Part shown: one piece after another, positions 8,250 through 18,606 of the stretch
Layout: each line of letters starts with the position of its first letter
Position numbering within the stretch: position 1 is the first letter of the stretch
Assembly (NCBI RefSeq): GCF_000525855.1
Contig: NZ_AODE01000033.1
Coordinates: forward strand, 33,561-97,560
Source: Listeria cornellensis FSL F6-0969
Lineage (GTDB): Bacteria > Bacillota > Bacilli > Lactobacillales > Listeriaceae
Length of the DNA stretch: 64,000 nt
Reading direction: 5' to 3'
The notes under the pieces: generated by a model
The model's input: only the letters and a program-made list of their open reading frames with translations
Database searches by the model: none
What the model was told of the DNA's origin: nothing
Position numbers and translations under genes: made by a program

Positions 8250-8545
8250 CCTTATTTAGTATAAACAATGAATAATTTCAAACAATTATGCAAAAAAAAT
8301 TAAAAAATGGCAAATTAGCCAAGTAAAGTTAGTTTGTATCAGAATTGGGAATAAAAAATATCCCATACATGCGATTATAACAAATTCATCCATATTATCC
8401 TTGGAAATAACGTGGGTCTTATATAGATTATAGTTGTAATTATCACCAATTAACAGTATGATATGTATAGTTCTATTTGCTATATACATATTTATATTGT
8501 TGATTAGGGAGTAGTTCAAAAAAAAGAATGATGGGAGAGAATGTA

Positions 8546-8941
8546 ATGAGTTTTAGAAAAAGAGTTTTACCATTTTTGTTGATTGTAGGGTTGGTATTTG
8601 CGGGGGTATTAGGGGTTTCATCGACGAAAGCGTTTGCTATGAATTCGAAAGGATCATCTCAAGTAGCTTTTCACACAGACGCTAATACCTATTCCAAAAA
8701 TGCAACTACAATTGATGTGATTGGAGTTAGTCCTAATTCAAATGCAATTTCTGTAGAGCTGTATAAGAAAGGTGATTCGAAATTTTATAAATCTATCAAT
8801 GTTTATAAACGTGGACCATATAGAGTTTCCTTTTCCCTGAAAGGATTAAAAGCTGGTCAATATGATGTATGGGTAAATGGTGGATGGGGCTCAGTGCCAT
8901 ACAGAGCTGTACTGCAGCATTATCTAACGGTACAACGTTAA
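8546..8941 (+). CDS. Small secreted protein of unknown function
   Basis: 131 residues with a clear Sec signal peptide: positive FRKR, hydrophobic LLIVGLVFAGVLGV, cleavage after AFA near residue 31. The mature part, about 100 residues, is rich in beta-prone and aromatic residues (GPYRVSFSLKGLKAGQYDVW, NGGWGSVPYRA), with no cysteines and no wall anchor. I do not recognise a family. ATG 8546 fits GGGAGAG just upstream. The 296 bases before it are AT-rich and show no other gene. It ends in a perfect bidirectional terminator. Confidence 0.7.
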   Translation: MSFRKRVLPFLLIVGLVFAGVLGVSSTKAFAMNSKGSSQVAFHTDANTYSKNATTIDVIGVSPNSNAISVELYKKGDSKFYKSINVYKRGPYRVSFSLKGLKAGQYDVWVNGGWGSVPYRAVLQHYLTVQR

Positions 8942-8942
8942 A

Positions 8943-8988
8943 ATAAAGAGATCGCAAATCCAGTACTGGATTTGCGATCTCTTTATTT
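8943..8988. terminator. Bidirectional terminator
   Basis: ATAAAGAGATCGCAAATCCA and its exact complement form a perfect stem, with A-rich and T-rich flanks on the two sides. It serves the secreted-protein gene and the convergent penicillin-binding protein gene. Confidence 0.9.
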
Positions 8989-9036
8989 CTTATAACAATA
9001 TTATTAATACTTTTATAATTTATGTTTGACAAGTTA

Positions 9037-11199
9037 TTAATCATTTAATTTAGATTGCGCAGCTGCCGCAGCTGCTTTATTATTAATTGGTTGATCCACT
9101 TTTGAAGAATCTTTACCAGCTTCTGCTCTTGCCTTTTTCAAATCATAGTAAGCTTCAAATATTTCCTCAGAAATTTTCATGTTAACCTTAGGATCTGTAC
9201 TTCCATTATCTCTGTATCCCCAGGGAACTACAACAGCGATTGAAATCTCTGGTTTCTCAGCTGGGGCGTAACCAACAAATGTTGTATTCCAAACGCCAGC
9301 CATTGCATTTCCTTTTTTAGGGCCATCATAAAAGGCTTGAGCTGTACCTGTTTTACCCGCAACTTCAACGGGAACATCTTTAAAATATTTATTACCCGTA
9401 CCATTTCCGCCATGAGTAACTTCATAAAAACCTTTTTGAACCTCTTTAATCGCTGACGTTGGGGCACCAACTTGATTTAAGATTTTTGGTTCGATTTCTG
9501 TTGCTACCTTTCCAACAGTATCTCCATTTGTACTTGGATCACGAATTTCTTTTAACATCGTTGGCTCAACTCGAGAACCTCCATTTGCAATTGTTGCTCC
9601 ATATTGAGCTAATTGTAATGGTGTATATGAGTCATACTGACCAATAGAAAAATCGAGAATTTTACCCATCGTCTTGTCATCACCCTTAAAGCCCACTTGT
9701 TCTCCTGGAAGGTCAATACCGGTCTTAACTCCTAATCCAAACTGATTATAATAATATCTCATTTTGTCAAACGTTTCTGGTGAAGCTCGGAATGGACCAT
9801 TGTAAACATATTTTGCCCCAGCCATCTTCATCGATGTCTGGTACATGTAGGAATTAGATGATATTTCCAAAGCTCCAATAGGATCCAGTGACAATGAGCG
9901 TTCACCGTTACGGTTAAACCATGAACTTTTTTTTATCCGTGCCCTTAAATACAATTGGCTTATCTACAAAAACCGTATCCTCCGTAATAGCTCCGTCCAT
10001 TATTCCACCTAATACAGTCGCACCTTTTACAGCAGATCCCATATTGTAAGCTGAGGTAAAGTTGCCAAGTGAATAATCTTCATACTCACCCTTATCATTA
10101 ATCAGCAGCCCAGATAATGCCAATACTTGCCCAGTATAAGGATCCATCGCTACCGCAAACGCTCGGTCAAACAAATCAGAACTTCCAGCAGCCTTACCAA
10201 TCTGCATATTCTTCTTCAATATCTCTTCAATCTTCTTCTGCAACTCAACATCCACAGACAAGACTAAATCCTTACCTTTAGAACCTTCATATTTCTCAAC
10301 CGTCTCAATAATATTCCCGCTACTATCCAGAACACTATTCGACTTCGATTTCTGTCCGGCTAATACAGATTCATACTGCGCTTCTAAATAACTCCGGCCA
10401 ACGCGGTCATTCCGGCTGTAGCCTTGTGCTAAGTAATAATCCACTTTGTCACTCGGAATCCCTTGTTTCTCCGTTGATACACTGCCTAAAATCGAACGCA
10501 ATGTTTCGTCATACGTATAAAAACGATTCCAGTCTGTTGTCGTATCAACGCCTGGCAAGCTTTCTAAATTCTCACTTACCTTCGCGATTTCCTCATCCGT
10601 CACGCCTTTACTCTTAAGCGCTACTTGCGACAACGCATAACCTGCCGTCATCTTTTTGTAAATCGTCGCGATACGCTTGTCTTCATCGGTCAAGCTAGCC
10701 AAATCATCTTTCGTCACGCCTGCAATTTGTTTCTTGTATACTTTTCCGCCGTCCAAAGTTTGGTCAGCCTTGCTAAGACGTGCGATGGATTCTTTCTGAT
10801 GTGTCAAAATCCAATAATCTTGCAAATCACGCTCCGTCAATTTCTCCGGCGTAATCGCGACCAATTTATCCAATTTCTTCGCCACAGCAATCATGTCTGT
10901 TGCCTGCGTTTTCTGACTACGCGTATATGTGATTGATTTCACCGCAGAATTCCCCACTAACAGGTTATAATTCCGGTCGTAAATAACACCACGTGGCACG
11001 TTTTTCGTTACACTGACATCATCCGTTTCCTCCAATTGACGCTTATACGTTTCCCCTTGAACGATTTGAACCACACCTAGCGCAAAATCAAGGCCGAGAA
11101 TAATATAAAAATCACGAAAAATAGGATGTTCAAGCGCAGTGGAATCACTTGCCTTTTCTTCTTCGGTTTGTCGGTCTTCTTGATAAATCTATTTTTCAC
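9037..11199 (-). CDS. Class B penicillin-binding protein (transpeptidase)
   Basis: A membrane-anchored D,D-transpeptidase for peptidoglycan cross-linking, 720 residues, of the PbpA/PbpH type. It has an N-terminal cytoplasmic basic stretch (KKTDKPKKKRQ) and one membrane anchor near residues 20-40. A dimerisation region follows, then the transpeptidase motifs SAVK (active serine), SSN and KTGTAQ. The GTG start at 11199 follows GGAAGG. Two single-base breaks occur: one base missing near 11080, and eight A (coding strand) at 9927-9934 where seven is expected. Both repaired, the length equals that of the Listeria orthologue as I recall it. It ends with an alanine-rich tail. Confidence 0.88.
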
Positions 11200-11389
11200 G
11201 TGTCACAATCCTTCCTTTTTCAGCACTCATCTACTTCTATTGTATCTGAATTTTGGCGAGATTACCACTAGAGTTTGATGAGAAAATCATTAAGAAAAGT
11301 TAAAGGCATCTTTAGATTTGTAATTCCATGCAGAAATAGTATAAGACAATACTCTAAGCACGCAAAAAAAACGCCTAGCCCATCATTGG

Positions 11390-11538
11390 GTAAGACGAAG
11401 ATTATGCTTTAAACAAATTGAGCGAAAGCGTTTGTATTCGGGGAATTTGGTGGAAGCCGGAAGCGGAGTGTACGACTTGTACATGAGAACCGGAAGTCCG
11501 CAAAATTCCTTGAATGCGAGCGCTTGTCGCCAATTTAT
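11390..11538. repeat. Dispersed palindromic repeat, copy B (149 bp)
   Basis: Same length and orientation as copy A at 2643, aligning end to end without gaps. The central stem here is ATTCGGGGAATTTGG against CAAAATTCCTTGAAT, against the perfect pair in copy A. Several substitutions are matched on the other arm. It fills most of the gap between the penicillin-binding protein promoter region and the 3' end of sodA. No coding potential is seen. Confidence 0.88.
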
Positions 11539-11561
11539 TTAGATTATAGACAAGTTCAAAT

Positions 11562-12170
11562 TTATTTTGCTGCGTCGAAGTTCTCGCCAGCTTTGTTCCA
11601 GTCTACTACGTTCCAGAAAGTTTCGATGTATTTTGGACGTAAGTTTTGGAATTTCAAGTAGTATGCGTGCTCCCAAACGTCAAGACCGATAACTGGTGTG
11701 TAGCCTTCTGTTAACGGTGAATCTTGATTTGGAGTAGAGATGATAGACAATTTGCCATCTTTCACTACTAGCCACGCCCAACCAGAACCGAAACGTGCAA
11801 CGCCTGAATCAGCGAATTTCGTTTTGAATTCATCGAAGCTACCAAAAGTTGCGTTGATTGCATCTGCTAAAGCGCCAGATGGTTCGCCGCCACCTTGTGG
11901 GCTAAGAATTTCCCAGAAAAATGTGTGGTTCGCATGTCCGCCGCCGTTGTTACGAACAGCAGTACGGATGTTTTCAGGAACACTATTTAAATCAGCAACC
12001 AAGTCCTCGATAGATTTAGCAGCTAAATCGTCATGTCCTTTTAATGCATCATTTAATTTCGTTACGTACGTTTGATGATGTTTCGAATAGTGAATCTCCA
12101 TTGTTTCTTTATCAAAATTCGGCTCCAAAGCATCGTATGTGTAAGCTAATTTAGGTAATTCATATGTCAT
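11562..12170 (-). CDS. sodA: Superoxide dismutase, Mn/Fe family
   Basis: This 202-residue cytoplasmic enzyme dismutates superoxide. Metal ligands are seen in [22 protein letters not shown], and [10 protein letters not shown] with the aspartate and last histidine. The manganese form is favoured by [11 protein letters not shown] and by its single-copy context in Listeria. AAGGAGG precedes the ATG. It stands alone between a repeat and a 319-base gap. Confidence 0.95.
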   Translation of the reverse strand: MTYELPKLAYTYDALEPNFDKETMEIHYSKHHQTYVTKLNDALKGHDDLAAKSIEDLVADLNSVPENIRTAVRNNGGGHANHTFFWEILSPQGGGEPSGALADAINATFGSFDEFKTKFADSGVARFGSGWAWLVVKDGKLSIISTPNQDSPLTEGYTPVIGLDVWEHAYYLKFQNLRPKYIETFWNVVDWNKAGENFDAAK

Positions 12171-12489
12171 AATAAAAACTCCTCCTTGATATATCTTTAT
12201 TTGAAAAAAACTCAGGGATAACGCGACCCGCGAATTTTCCCTACGTCTATAAGGTTATCACTAGAAAGGGAGCGTTGCAATTTAAATGCTTACTTGAAAG
12301 CTGAGCGGGCTCTAAAAAGCAACATCCTTTTTTCATAGGAGGTGACACGGCTGACGTAACTACTAACCGCATCTTTTCCTACCCTTGCAATCCTGCCAAT
12401 TTCAAGCTATTATAAAGAAAGCAAATCCCAACTAAGATTTACGTTTTCTACTATATAAATAAACCAAGAATGAGGTGCATCACAACCAA
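12171..12489. other. Intergenic region upstream of sodA and the DUF1189 gene
   Basis: A 319-base divergent spacer. It holds the sodA ribosome binding site and, presumably, both promoters, but I find no pair of boxes I would defend. An isolated AGGAGGTGACAC at about 12339 has no following reading frame of note. No RNA structure was recognised. Confidence 0.4.
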
Positions 12490-13279
12490 ATGAATATTTT
12501 CAAACGTTTTGCAAAAAAGTATCTACTCCCCAGAGGATATCGCAACATTTCGAGCGGATAAAATATGGAAATCGATTCTTTACATAATTCTCATTTCGAT
12601 TCTGATTTTTTTACCAATCGGCTACCACACAGCGACTGCCGCAAATGATGCCATGAAAGTTGGCGCAGATACGATTAAAAATGATATTCCTGATTTCACC
12701 GTGGAAGATGGAAAACTCGTTTCTGATGCTGACAAACCAATCACCATCGACCAAGGTAGCGTCTTTTTCGTCTTCGATTCGACGGATAGCCTGACCACAG
12801 ACCAAGTCGATAATCAACTCGGTTCTGCGGACAGCGCCATCGCTTTTTTATCGGATAAAATTTATATTAAAGCGCCTGGTGTGGATCAATCGGTAAGCTA
12901 TGCGACTGCGGGAATTAAATCCAAAGATGATTTGGTGAGTTTCTACCAGTCAATGGAAGACTTGTCAAAATACTTTATCCCGATTTTACTCGGTATCATT
13001 TTAATCGCGATGATTCTTGTTTCCTTCTTCAAAGTCGCGCTCTATGCCCTATTTGGATATATTATGAGCGGGTTTGGTCGCATGGGAATCAGCTATTTCA
13101 ACAACTGGAATATCGCGGCATACAGTATGACGCTCGCAGCTGTGTTCACGATGATTATGTACTGGTTCCAAATCGCGGTTCCTTACCTTTCCACCATCAA
13201 CATGGCCGTCAGCTTCTTCATTATTTTCCTAGTGATTCGGCAAATTCCACCTACAGATCAAAAACAACCTATCAAATAA
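12490..13279 (+). CDS. DUF1189-family membrane protein
   Basis: A 262-residue integral membrane protein of a family found in Listeria and Bacillus; its function is not known to me. It has a short N-terminal region (MNIFKRFAK), one membrane span, and an extracellular domain of about 110 residues containing FVFDSTDSLT. A cluster of spans ends in FFIIFLVIRQIPP. A run of six A at 12513-12518 cuts off the first residues. Five A joins ATG 12490 to the rest and gives a sensible N-terminus, so the apparent start further in is an artefact. Confidence 0.75.
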
Positions 13280-13536
13280 TTCAATCGGAAAAGACTGTAT
13301 CTTGCGCAATATTTATGCGACTGGATATAGTCTTTCCATTTGATATGGTGTACAATAATTGGTGTTAAAACTTCCTTTTTTAGCCTTTTCAAATTCTTAT
13401 AACAGTGACACAATGCCGTTTTCTCACCAATTTCTAATAAACAAGATGGATGATTTTTCACACGAATAGTGGTATGATTAGTAATGCATTAATAATAACA
13501 AATCCTGCACGTAAGGATTATAAGGAGCGAATCGCT

Positions 13537-14649
13537 TTGACAGAAAGAACACATAGATCAAATACCCGGCCCGTAAAGGTTGGTAATTTGACCATAGGCG
13601 GTAGTAATGAGTTATTTATCCAGAGTATGGCCACAACGAAAACGCATGATGTAGAGGCAACGGTTGCTGAAATCCATCGTCTCGAAGAAGCTGGGTGCCA
13701 AATTGTTCGTGTCGCCGTCCCTGATGAGCGCGCGGCGGATGCCCTTGCAGAAATAAAAAGCAGAATTTCGATTCCACTCGTAGCTGATATTCATTTCGAT
13801 TATCGCTTAGCTTTAAAAGCAATCGAGGCTGGTGTCGATAAAATCCGGATTAATCCCGGTAATATCGGCCGTCGTGATCGTGTTGTTAAAGTCGTGAACG
13901 CGGCAAAAGCAAAAGGAATTCCGATTCGTATCGGGGTCAACGCTGGTAGTCTCGAGAAGAAATTCATCGAGAAATACGGCTATCCTACGGCAGAAGGTAT
14001 GGTAGAAAGTGCGCTAGATCATATCAAAATTCTAGAAGACCTCGATTTCCATGATATCATCGTATCCCTTAAAGCATCCGATGTGAACTTGGCAATCGAA
14101 GCCTACGATTTAGCTTCTAAAGCGTTCGATTATCCGCTACATTTAGGAATCACAGAATCAGGTACACAGTTCGCCGGAGGTATCAAAAGTGCCGTCGGTC
14201 TTGGTGCGATTCTTAGCAAGGGCATCGGAAATACGCTTCGTGTTTCCCTTTCTGCCGATCCTGTAGAGGAAATTAAAGTAGCGCGTGAGGTGTTGAAATC
14301 ATTCGGTCTTTCATCCAATGCTGCGACACTTATCTCGTGTCCAACATGTGGTCGTATCGAAATCGACCTAATCAGCATCGCGAATGAAGTAGAAGAATAC
14401 ATTTCCACAATCAAAGCGCCGTTAAAAGTTGCCGTGCTTGGTTGCGCCGTAAACGGTCCTGGTGAAGCTCGTGAAGCCGATATCGGAATCGCCGGTGCTC
14501 GTGGTGAAGGACTTCTCTTCCGTCACGGTAAAATCGTTCGTAAAGTTCCCGAAGAAACAATGGTGGAAGAACTGAAGAAAGAAATCGATATTCTAGCTGA
14601 GGAATATTTCGCTAAAAAAGCAGCGGAAGAAGCCGAAGCTGCAAAATAA
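13537..14649 (+). CDS. ispG: 4-hydroxy-3-methylbut-2-enyl-diphosphate synthase (flavodoxin)
   Basis: The penultimate enzyme of the MEP isoprenoid pathway, 370 residues. It uses a [4Fe-4S] cluster. Visible are the N-terminal TIM-barrel part ([25 protein letters not shown]) and the cluster cysteines in SCPTCGR and [14 protein letters not shown] 13537 is chosen over upstream in-frame starts because AAGGAG sits nine bases before and homologues begin at this TERTHR. ispH, the last step, lies at 24524. A terminator follows immediately. Confidence 0.95.
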   Translation: MTERTHRSNTRPVKVGNLTIGGSNELFIQSMATTKTHDVEATVAEIHRLEEAGCQIVRVAVPDERAADALAEIKSRISIPLVADIHFDYRLALKAIEAGVDKIRINPGNIGRRDRVVKVVNAAKAKGIPIRIGVNAGSLEKKFIEKYGYPTAEGMVESALDHIKILEDLDFHDIIVSLKASDVNLAIEAYDLASKAFDYPLHLGITESGTQFAGGIKSAVGLGAILSKGIGNTLRVSLSADPVEEIKVAREVLKSFGLSSNAATLISCPTCGRIEIDLISIANEVEEYISTIKAPLKVAVLGCAVNGPGEAREADIGIAGARGEGLLFRHGKIVRKVPEETMVEELKKEIDILAEEYFAKKAAEEAEAAK

Positions 14650-14654
14650 TCCAA

Positions 14655-14696
14655 AAAAAACGTCGATGCCAATTGTTGCGCATCGACGTTTTTTCT
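14655..14696. terminator. Terminator after ispG
   Basis: AAAAAACGTCGATGC and GCATCGACGTTTTTTC form a stem with T-rich flanks on both strands. It can also end the small gene read from the other side. Confidence 0.85.
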
Positions 14697-14702
14697 TTTA
14701 TT

Positions 14703-14879
14703 CTATTTCCTACCTGATTTCAGCTTTTTGAAAATAAAGTATTTCAATGTCCACGATGCAGCGACCAATAAAATCAAACAGAATAACTGTAACTCAAAAG
14801 TGAATTTTATCCAAATTTTAAAAGAGATTAAAACAACGACAATAATGAATCCTACCAGAAAGCTGTTTTCTTTCTTCAT
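14703..14879 (-). CDS. 58-residue membrane protein
   Basis: A short reading frame with a strong GGAGGGG box before its ATG. The product has two hydrophobic spans, FLVGFIIVVVLISF and LFCLILLVAASW, joined by FKIWIKFTFE, and a basic tail KKLKSGRK. It fills the gap between ispG and betL and ends at the shared terminator. No family is recognised. Support comes from the ribosome binding site, the clean topology and the terminator. Confidence 0.65.
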   Translation of the reverse strand: MKKENSFLVGFIIVVVLISFKIWIKFTFELQLFCLILLVAASWTLKYFIFKKLKSGRK

Positions 14880-15124
14880 GCTTTTCCCCTCCAGATACTG
14901 CCTAATAGATGCGTGTTATACCATTATGTAACTTTATCCTATATCTGATAATTCAAACATCGAATGCTAGCCTATTGTAGCTCATTTGCTTTCACCGCCA
15001 ATCTTTGTTACCATAGTTAAGGTCAACTAATATACAAACCCGAATGGAGCTATTTCACCGTTTCATTCTTGTTTATTTGCTAGATTCTACACAGAAACTT
15101 ATCTAGCAATGAAAGTGAGGAATT

Positions 15125-16666
15125 ATGGGAACAAAAAAGGAAACTTCGCACAAAATTACAAATGTATTTTGGATCACGCTGGCCATCACGCTTGTCTTCG
15201 TTACAATCGGCATGCTAACGCCAAAAGGTCTAGCTAGCGTAACCGCGAACATTCAAAATTTTATTACAACAACATTTGGCTGGTACTACTTAATTTTCGT
15301 TTCAGTCATCGTGATTTTCTGCTTTTACTTGATTTTTAGTCCGATTGGATCGATCAAACTCGGTAAAGCGGGAGAAAAACCAAAATATTCAACTATTTCT
15401 TGGTTCGGTATGCTGTTCAGCGCTGGAATGGGCGTTGGGCTCGTATTCTGGGGCGCGACGGAGCCGTTATCTCATTATGCGATTTCGAGTCCTGAAGCTG
15501 CACCTGGAACAAATCAAGCGTTAATGGACGCGCTCCGTTTTTCCTTTTTCCATTGGGGAATTCATGCTTGGGCGATCTACGCTTTCGTTGGGCTGACGCT
15601 TGCCTACTTCCAATTTAGACATGACAAGCCAGGACTTATTAGCGCAACGCTTGACCCGCTTCTTGGAAAATGGATGAAGCCTTCCGTCCGCGTGACGATT
15701 GATGTTATTGCCGTATTCGCGACGATTGTCGGTGTTGCGACAACGCTTGGCTTTGGTGCGACGCAAATCAATGGCGGTTTGTCCTTCTTATTTGACATTC
15801 CCGTTAGTTTTAAAGTTCAGATTATCATTATTGCCATCGTTACCGTCCTGTTTTTGACTTCTGCCATGAGTGGGCTTGGTCGCGGTATGAAGTGGCTCAG
15901 CAACACGAATATGGTGTTGGCCGTCCTTCTGATGATTATCGTTATTGTCGTTGGCCCGACCTTGTTGACGCTAAATATGATGACCGACGCTACCGGCGCT
16001 TATATGCAAAATTTTATCGGTATGAGCTTCCGGACTTCACCGGTTGATGCGGCGGGTCGTGAGTGGATTAATAGCTGGACTATTTTCTACTGGGCTTGGT
16101 TTATTTCTTGGTCACCGTTTGTCGGTATTTTTATCGCGCGTGTTTCCAAAGGTCGCCGAATCCGTGAATTTTTAGCTGGTGTTATCCTGTTGCCGACGCT
16201 ACTTAGTATTGTCTGGTTCGCTGTTTTTGGAACAGCATCTACGTCCGTTCAACGCGCTGGCTTTGACTTAACGCAACTGAAAACCGAAGAAGTCCTGTTT
16301 GGTACTTTCAACCACATGCCGCTGGGATCGCTACTTTCTGTCATCGCGATTTTCTTGATTGGCGTATTTTTCATTACATCTGCTGACTCGGCCACGTATG
16401 TGCTTGGTATGCAAACGATGAACGGCGTGATGAACCCTGCGAATCGTGTCAAATTTATTTGGGGCATTATTCAGTCGCTCATTGCTTCGATTCTACTTTT
16501 CAGTGGTGGTTTAGAAGGCTTGCAAAATATGCTAATCATCGTCGCCCTACCGTTTTCGTTTATTATGCTTTTGATGATGCTCTCGCTGTCCAAAGCATTG
16601 CGAAAAGAACGGCGCGACCTTGGCCTTTATATCAAACCAAAATCCTTGCGCAAGTCAAATTCTTAG
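15125..16666 (+). CDS. betL: BCCT-family glycine betaine transporter (BetL/OpuD type)
   Basis: A sodium-coupled osmolyte importer of 513 residues. It has about twelve spans and the family signatures FSAGMGVGLVFWGATEP, the tryptophan-rich ISWSPFVGIFIARVSKGR, and FFITSADSATYVLG. In Listeria, BetL takes up betaine under salt stress; substrate here is by homology. It has its own 245-base upstream region, in which I could not identify a convincing sigma-B or sigma-A promoter. OpuD-like choline or carnitine carriers are the alternative. Confidence 0.82.
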   Translation: MGTKKETSHKITNVFWITLAITLVFVTIGMLTPKGLASVTANIQNFITTTFGWYYLIFVSVIVIFCFYLIFSPIGSIKLGKAGEKPKYSTISWFGMLFSAGMGVGLVFWGATEPLSHYAISSPEAAPGTNQALMDALRFSFFHWGIHAWAIYAFVGLTLAYFQFRHDKPGLISATLDPLLGKWMKPSVRVTIDVIAVFATIVGVATTLGFGATQINGGLSFLFDIPVSFKVQIIIIAIVTVLFLTSAMSGLGRGMKWLSNTNMVLAVLLMIIVIVVGPTLLTLNMMTDATGAYMQNFIGMSFRTSPVDAAGREWINSWTIFYWAWFISWSPFVGIFIARVSKGRRIREFLAGVILLPTLLSIVWFAVFGTASTSVQRAGFDLTQLKTEEVLFGTFNHMPLGSLLSVIAIFLIGVFFITSADSATYVLGMQTMNGVMNPANRVKFIWGIIQSLIASILLFSGGLEGLQNMLIIVALPFSFIMLLMMLSLSKALRKERRDLGLYIKPKSLRKSNS

Positions 16667-16698
16667 AGGTATGATGGATGAGAAGGAGTGAAGACAAG

Positions 16699-17296
16699 AT
16701 GAGAGATTTAAACTATGTCGTTCTTGATTTTGAAACTGCCAATGGTTCGCGGACGAGTCCTTGTTCGATTGGAATGGTCAAATATCTGAACGGCGAAAAG
16801 CATTCCGAATACTATCAATTAATCAATCCTGAAGAAGATTTCTACCCTTCCAATATTCGCGTCCACGGCATTTATCCAGAAGACGTGTGGGAATCGCCGA
16901 ATTGGTTGGAAGTCTATCCAAGTATTATTAACTTTATCGGCGATTTACCAGTCGCGGCCCATTTTGCAACGTTTGATATCAATGTTTTCCGCGCTACAAC
17001 GGAGAAATACGATCTGCCATTACCCGCAAATCTCTATTTCTGTTCCTGCGTATTATCGCAAAAAATATTGCCATTACGTTCGCATAAGTTGAACCTTGTT
17101 GCCGATTATTTTGGCATCACATTTGAACATCACCACGCGTTGGAAGATTCCATCGTTGCGGCTGATATCGTGTGTGAGCTCGCCAATATCCAGCAGGTCA
17201 ACACGATTTCCGAGTTAGTCGATTCGATTGGTTATCAGTTTGGACAAATAAATGGTACTAATTTTGTAACCAAGAAAAAAAACGCGTTCCCGTTGA
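16699..17296 (+). CDS. DEDDh-type 3'-5' exonuclease (DnaQ/PolC-epsilon-like)
   Basis: A stand-alone proofreading-type exonuclease of about 198 residues. Catalytic motifs are VLDFETANG (Exo I: D, E), AHFATFDINVF (Exo II) and HHALEDSIVAADI (Exo III: H, D). ATG 16699 is preferred over 16678 because of AAGGAG. The literal reading continues to 17463 through the zurR terminator and into zurR antisense. Removing one A from eight at 17275-17282 gives a stop at 17294-17296, inside the terminator, which is far more plausible. Substrate unknown. Confidence 0.78.
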
Positions 17297-17311
17297 TGGG
17301 GGCGCGTTTTC
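17275..17311. terminator. Terminator between exonuclease gene and zurR
   Basis: AAAACGCG and CGCGTTTT enclose a 16-base loop, with eight A on one side. It terminates zurR leftward and probably the exonuclease gene rightward. Confidence 0.75.
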
Positions 17312-17317
17312 GTGTTT

Positions 17318-17746
17318 TCATCCAACTTTTGCGAGACAATCTGGACATTTTCCATACACTTCAAACTTGTGACCTTCGACCTGATAACCCGGCAATGCTT
17401 CTTCCAAGAAATCCATCGGGCACATCCGAATTTCGCGCGTTTTCCCACATTCCATACAAATAAAATGGTGATGATGTTCTTCATGCGCACACGATAACCG
17501 GAAATGTTTCTCGCTCGACAACTCGGTTTCCTCAAATAAATCCAATTCCACAAATAAAGACAAATTACGGTAAATTGTATCAAAACTAATTCCTGGAAAA
17601 TCCTCTTTCATGCACTCCAAAACTTCTTTTGCCGTCATATAACGATTTTTTCGTGCAAACAGGTTAATTAGAAATTCGCGCTTATCCGTATGTTTGTAGC
17701 CTTTTCGCTTCATTAACTGCAATGCTTCATTAGCTGTTAGAGACAT
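17318..17746 (-). CDS. zurR: Zinc uptake repressor, Fur family
   Basis: A zinc-responsive DNA-binding repressor of 142 residues. It has an N-terminal winged helix ([25 protein letters not shown]), the histidine-rich [13 protein letters not shown] and the second CPDC for the structural zinc. ATG 17746 matches homologues; an in-frame GTG at 17755 is possible. It is the last gene of zurA-zurM-zurR and likely represses that operon through the site at 19424-19444. Confidence 0.92.
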   Translation of the reverse strand: MSLTANEALQLMKRKGYKHTDKREFLINLFARKNRYMTAKEVLECMKEDFPGISFDTIYRNLSLFVELDLFEETELSSEKHFRLSCAHEEHHHHFICMECGKTREIRMCPMDFLEEALPGYQVEGHKFEVYGKCPDCLAKVG

Positions 17747-17781
17747 TCGAATCACTTCTTTCGGCTATCGCCAGTTTTTGT

Positions 17782-18606
17782 TTAATTTTTTTGAACACTA
17801 ATCGTTATAACGAGAATCAAGACAGAGATAATAACAATCGAACCACCTGGAGCTAGGTCGAGGTAAAAAGCACTCACAAGGCCGCCTATCACCGATATTT
17901 CCCCGAACAGAATCGCATAAGCAATGGTCTGTTTAAAGCCGTTAGCGATACGAATTGCGGCTGCTACGGGCAACGTCATAAGAGACGACACTAGTAGAAT
18001 CCCAACAATGCGCATACTGGACGCAATCACGAGCGCTACTAACAACATGAAAATCACATCAACCACTTTTGCAGGAATTCCTGAGGCATTCGCGTACTCT
18101 TCGTCAAACGATAGCAAAAATAGTTCTTTATACAAGAAAAATACAGTGAGTAATACGATAAACGCAGTCGCCAAAATCGTCCACATATCCGATGTACTCA
18201 CAGCGCTGACACTTCCGAATAAGTAGCTGAAAAGGTCCGTATTAAATCCATTTGCAAGCGATATAAAAATAACACTGAATCCCATCCCCGCCGACATAAT
18301 AATCGGTATCGCCAGTTCTTGGAATTGCTTATACACATTGCGTAGTTTCTCCATCAATAGAGAACCACCGACTGCAAAACCGAAGCCAAGATACAGCGGA
18401 TTCAGCGCCACGAGTGGTAAATACATCTTGCTTAAATAAAGGCTCACCGCGATGCCCGCCAAACTGACATGACTTAGCGCATCCGCCATCAAGGAAAGCC
18501 GCCGAACCACGATAAAACTTCCCAAAAGCGGTGCCACAATCCCGATCACGATGCCGACGATAAACGTATTTCGGATAAAATCGTATTCAAACAGGTTCGC
18601 AATCAC
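17782..18606 (-). CDS. zurM: Zinc ABC transporter permease
   Basis: An ABC-3 family membrane subunit of 274 residues with about eight spans, including MADALSHVSLAGIAVSL and SLMTLPVAAAIRIANGF, both typical of metal permeases. It overlaps the ATPase gene by 20 bases and lies 35 bases before zurR. No substrate-binding lipoprotein is encoded in this operon. Confidence 0.92.
   Translation of the reverse strand: MIANLFEYDFIRNTFIVGIVIGIVAPLLGSFIVVRRLSLMADALSHVSLAGIAVSLYLSKMYLPLVALNPLYLGFGFAVGGSLLMEKLRNVYKQFQELAIPIIMSAGMGFSVIFISLANGFNTDLFSYLFGSVSAVSTSDMWTILATAFIVLLTVFFLYKELFLLSFDEEYANASGIPAKVVDVIFMLLVALVIASSMRIVGILLVSSLMTLPVAAAIRIANGFKQTIAYAILFGEISVIGGLVSAFYLDLAPGGSIVIISVLILVITISVQKN

Noticed and set aside
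8286..8519. 77-codon minus-strand frame before the secreted protein gene
   Set aside because: AT-rich sequence, no ribosome binding site, and it covers the likely promoter region of the plus-strand gene.
7854..8941. Prophage
   Set aside because: Only one phage-like regulator is present; no integrase, terminase, portal, capsid, holin or attachment repeats were seen.
9037..11199. Mosaic origin of the penicillin-binding protein gene
   Set aside because: The two halves look slightly different in codon use, but sampled GC content is similar (about 37-43 percent), so there is no firm support.
16699..17463. Exonuclease with a long C-terminal extension
   Set aside because: The extension begins after an A8 run, reads through a terminator and lies antisense to zurR; with seven A the frame stops at 17296.
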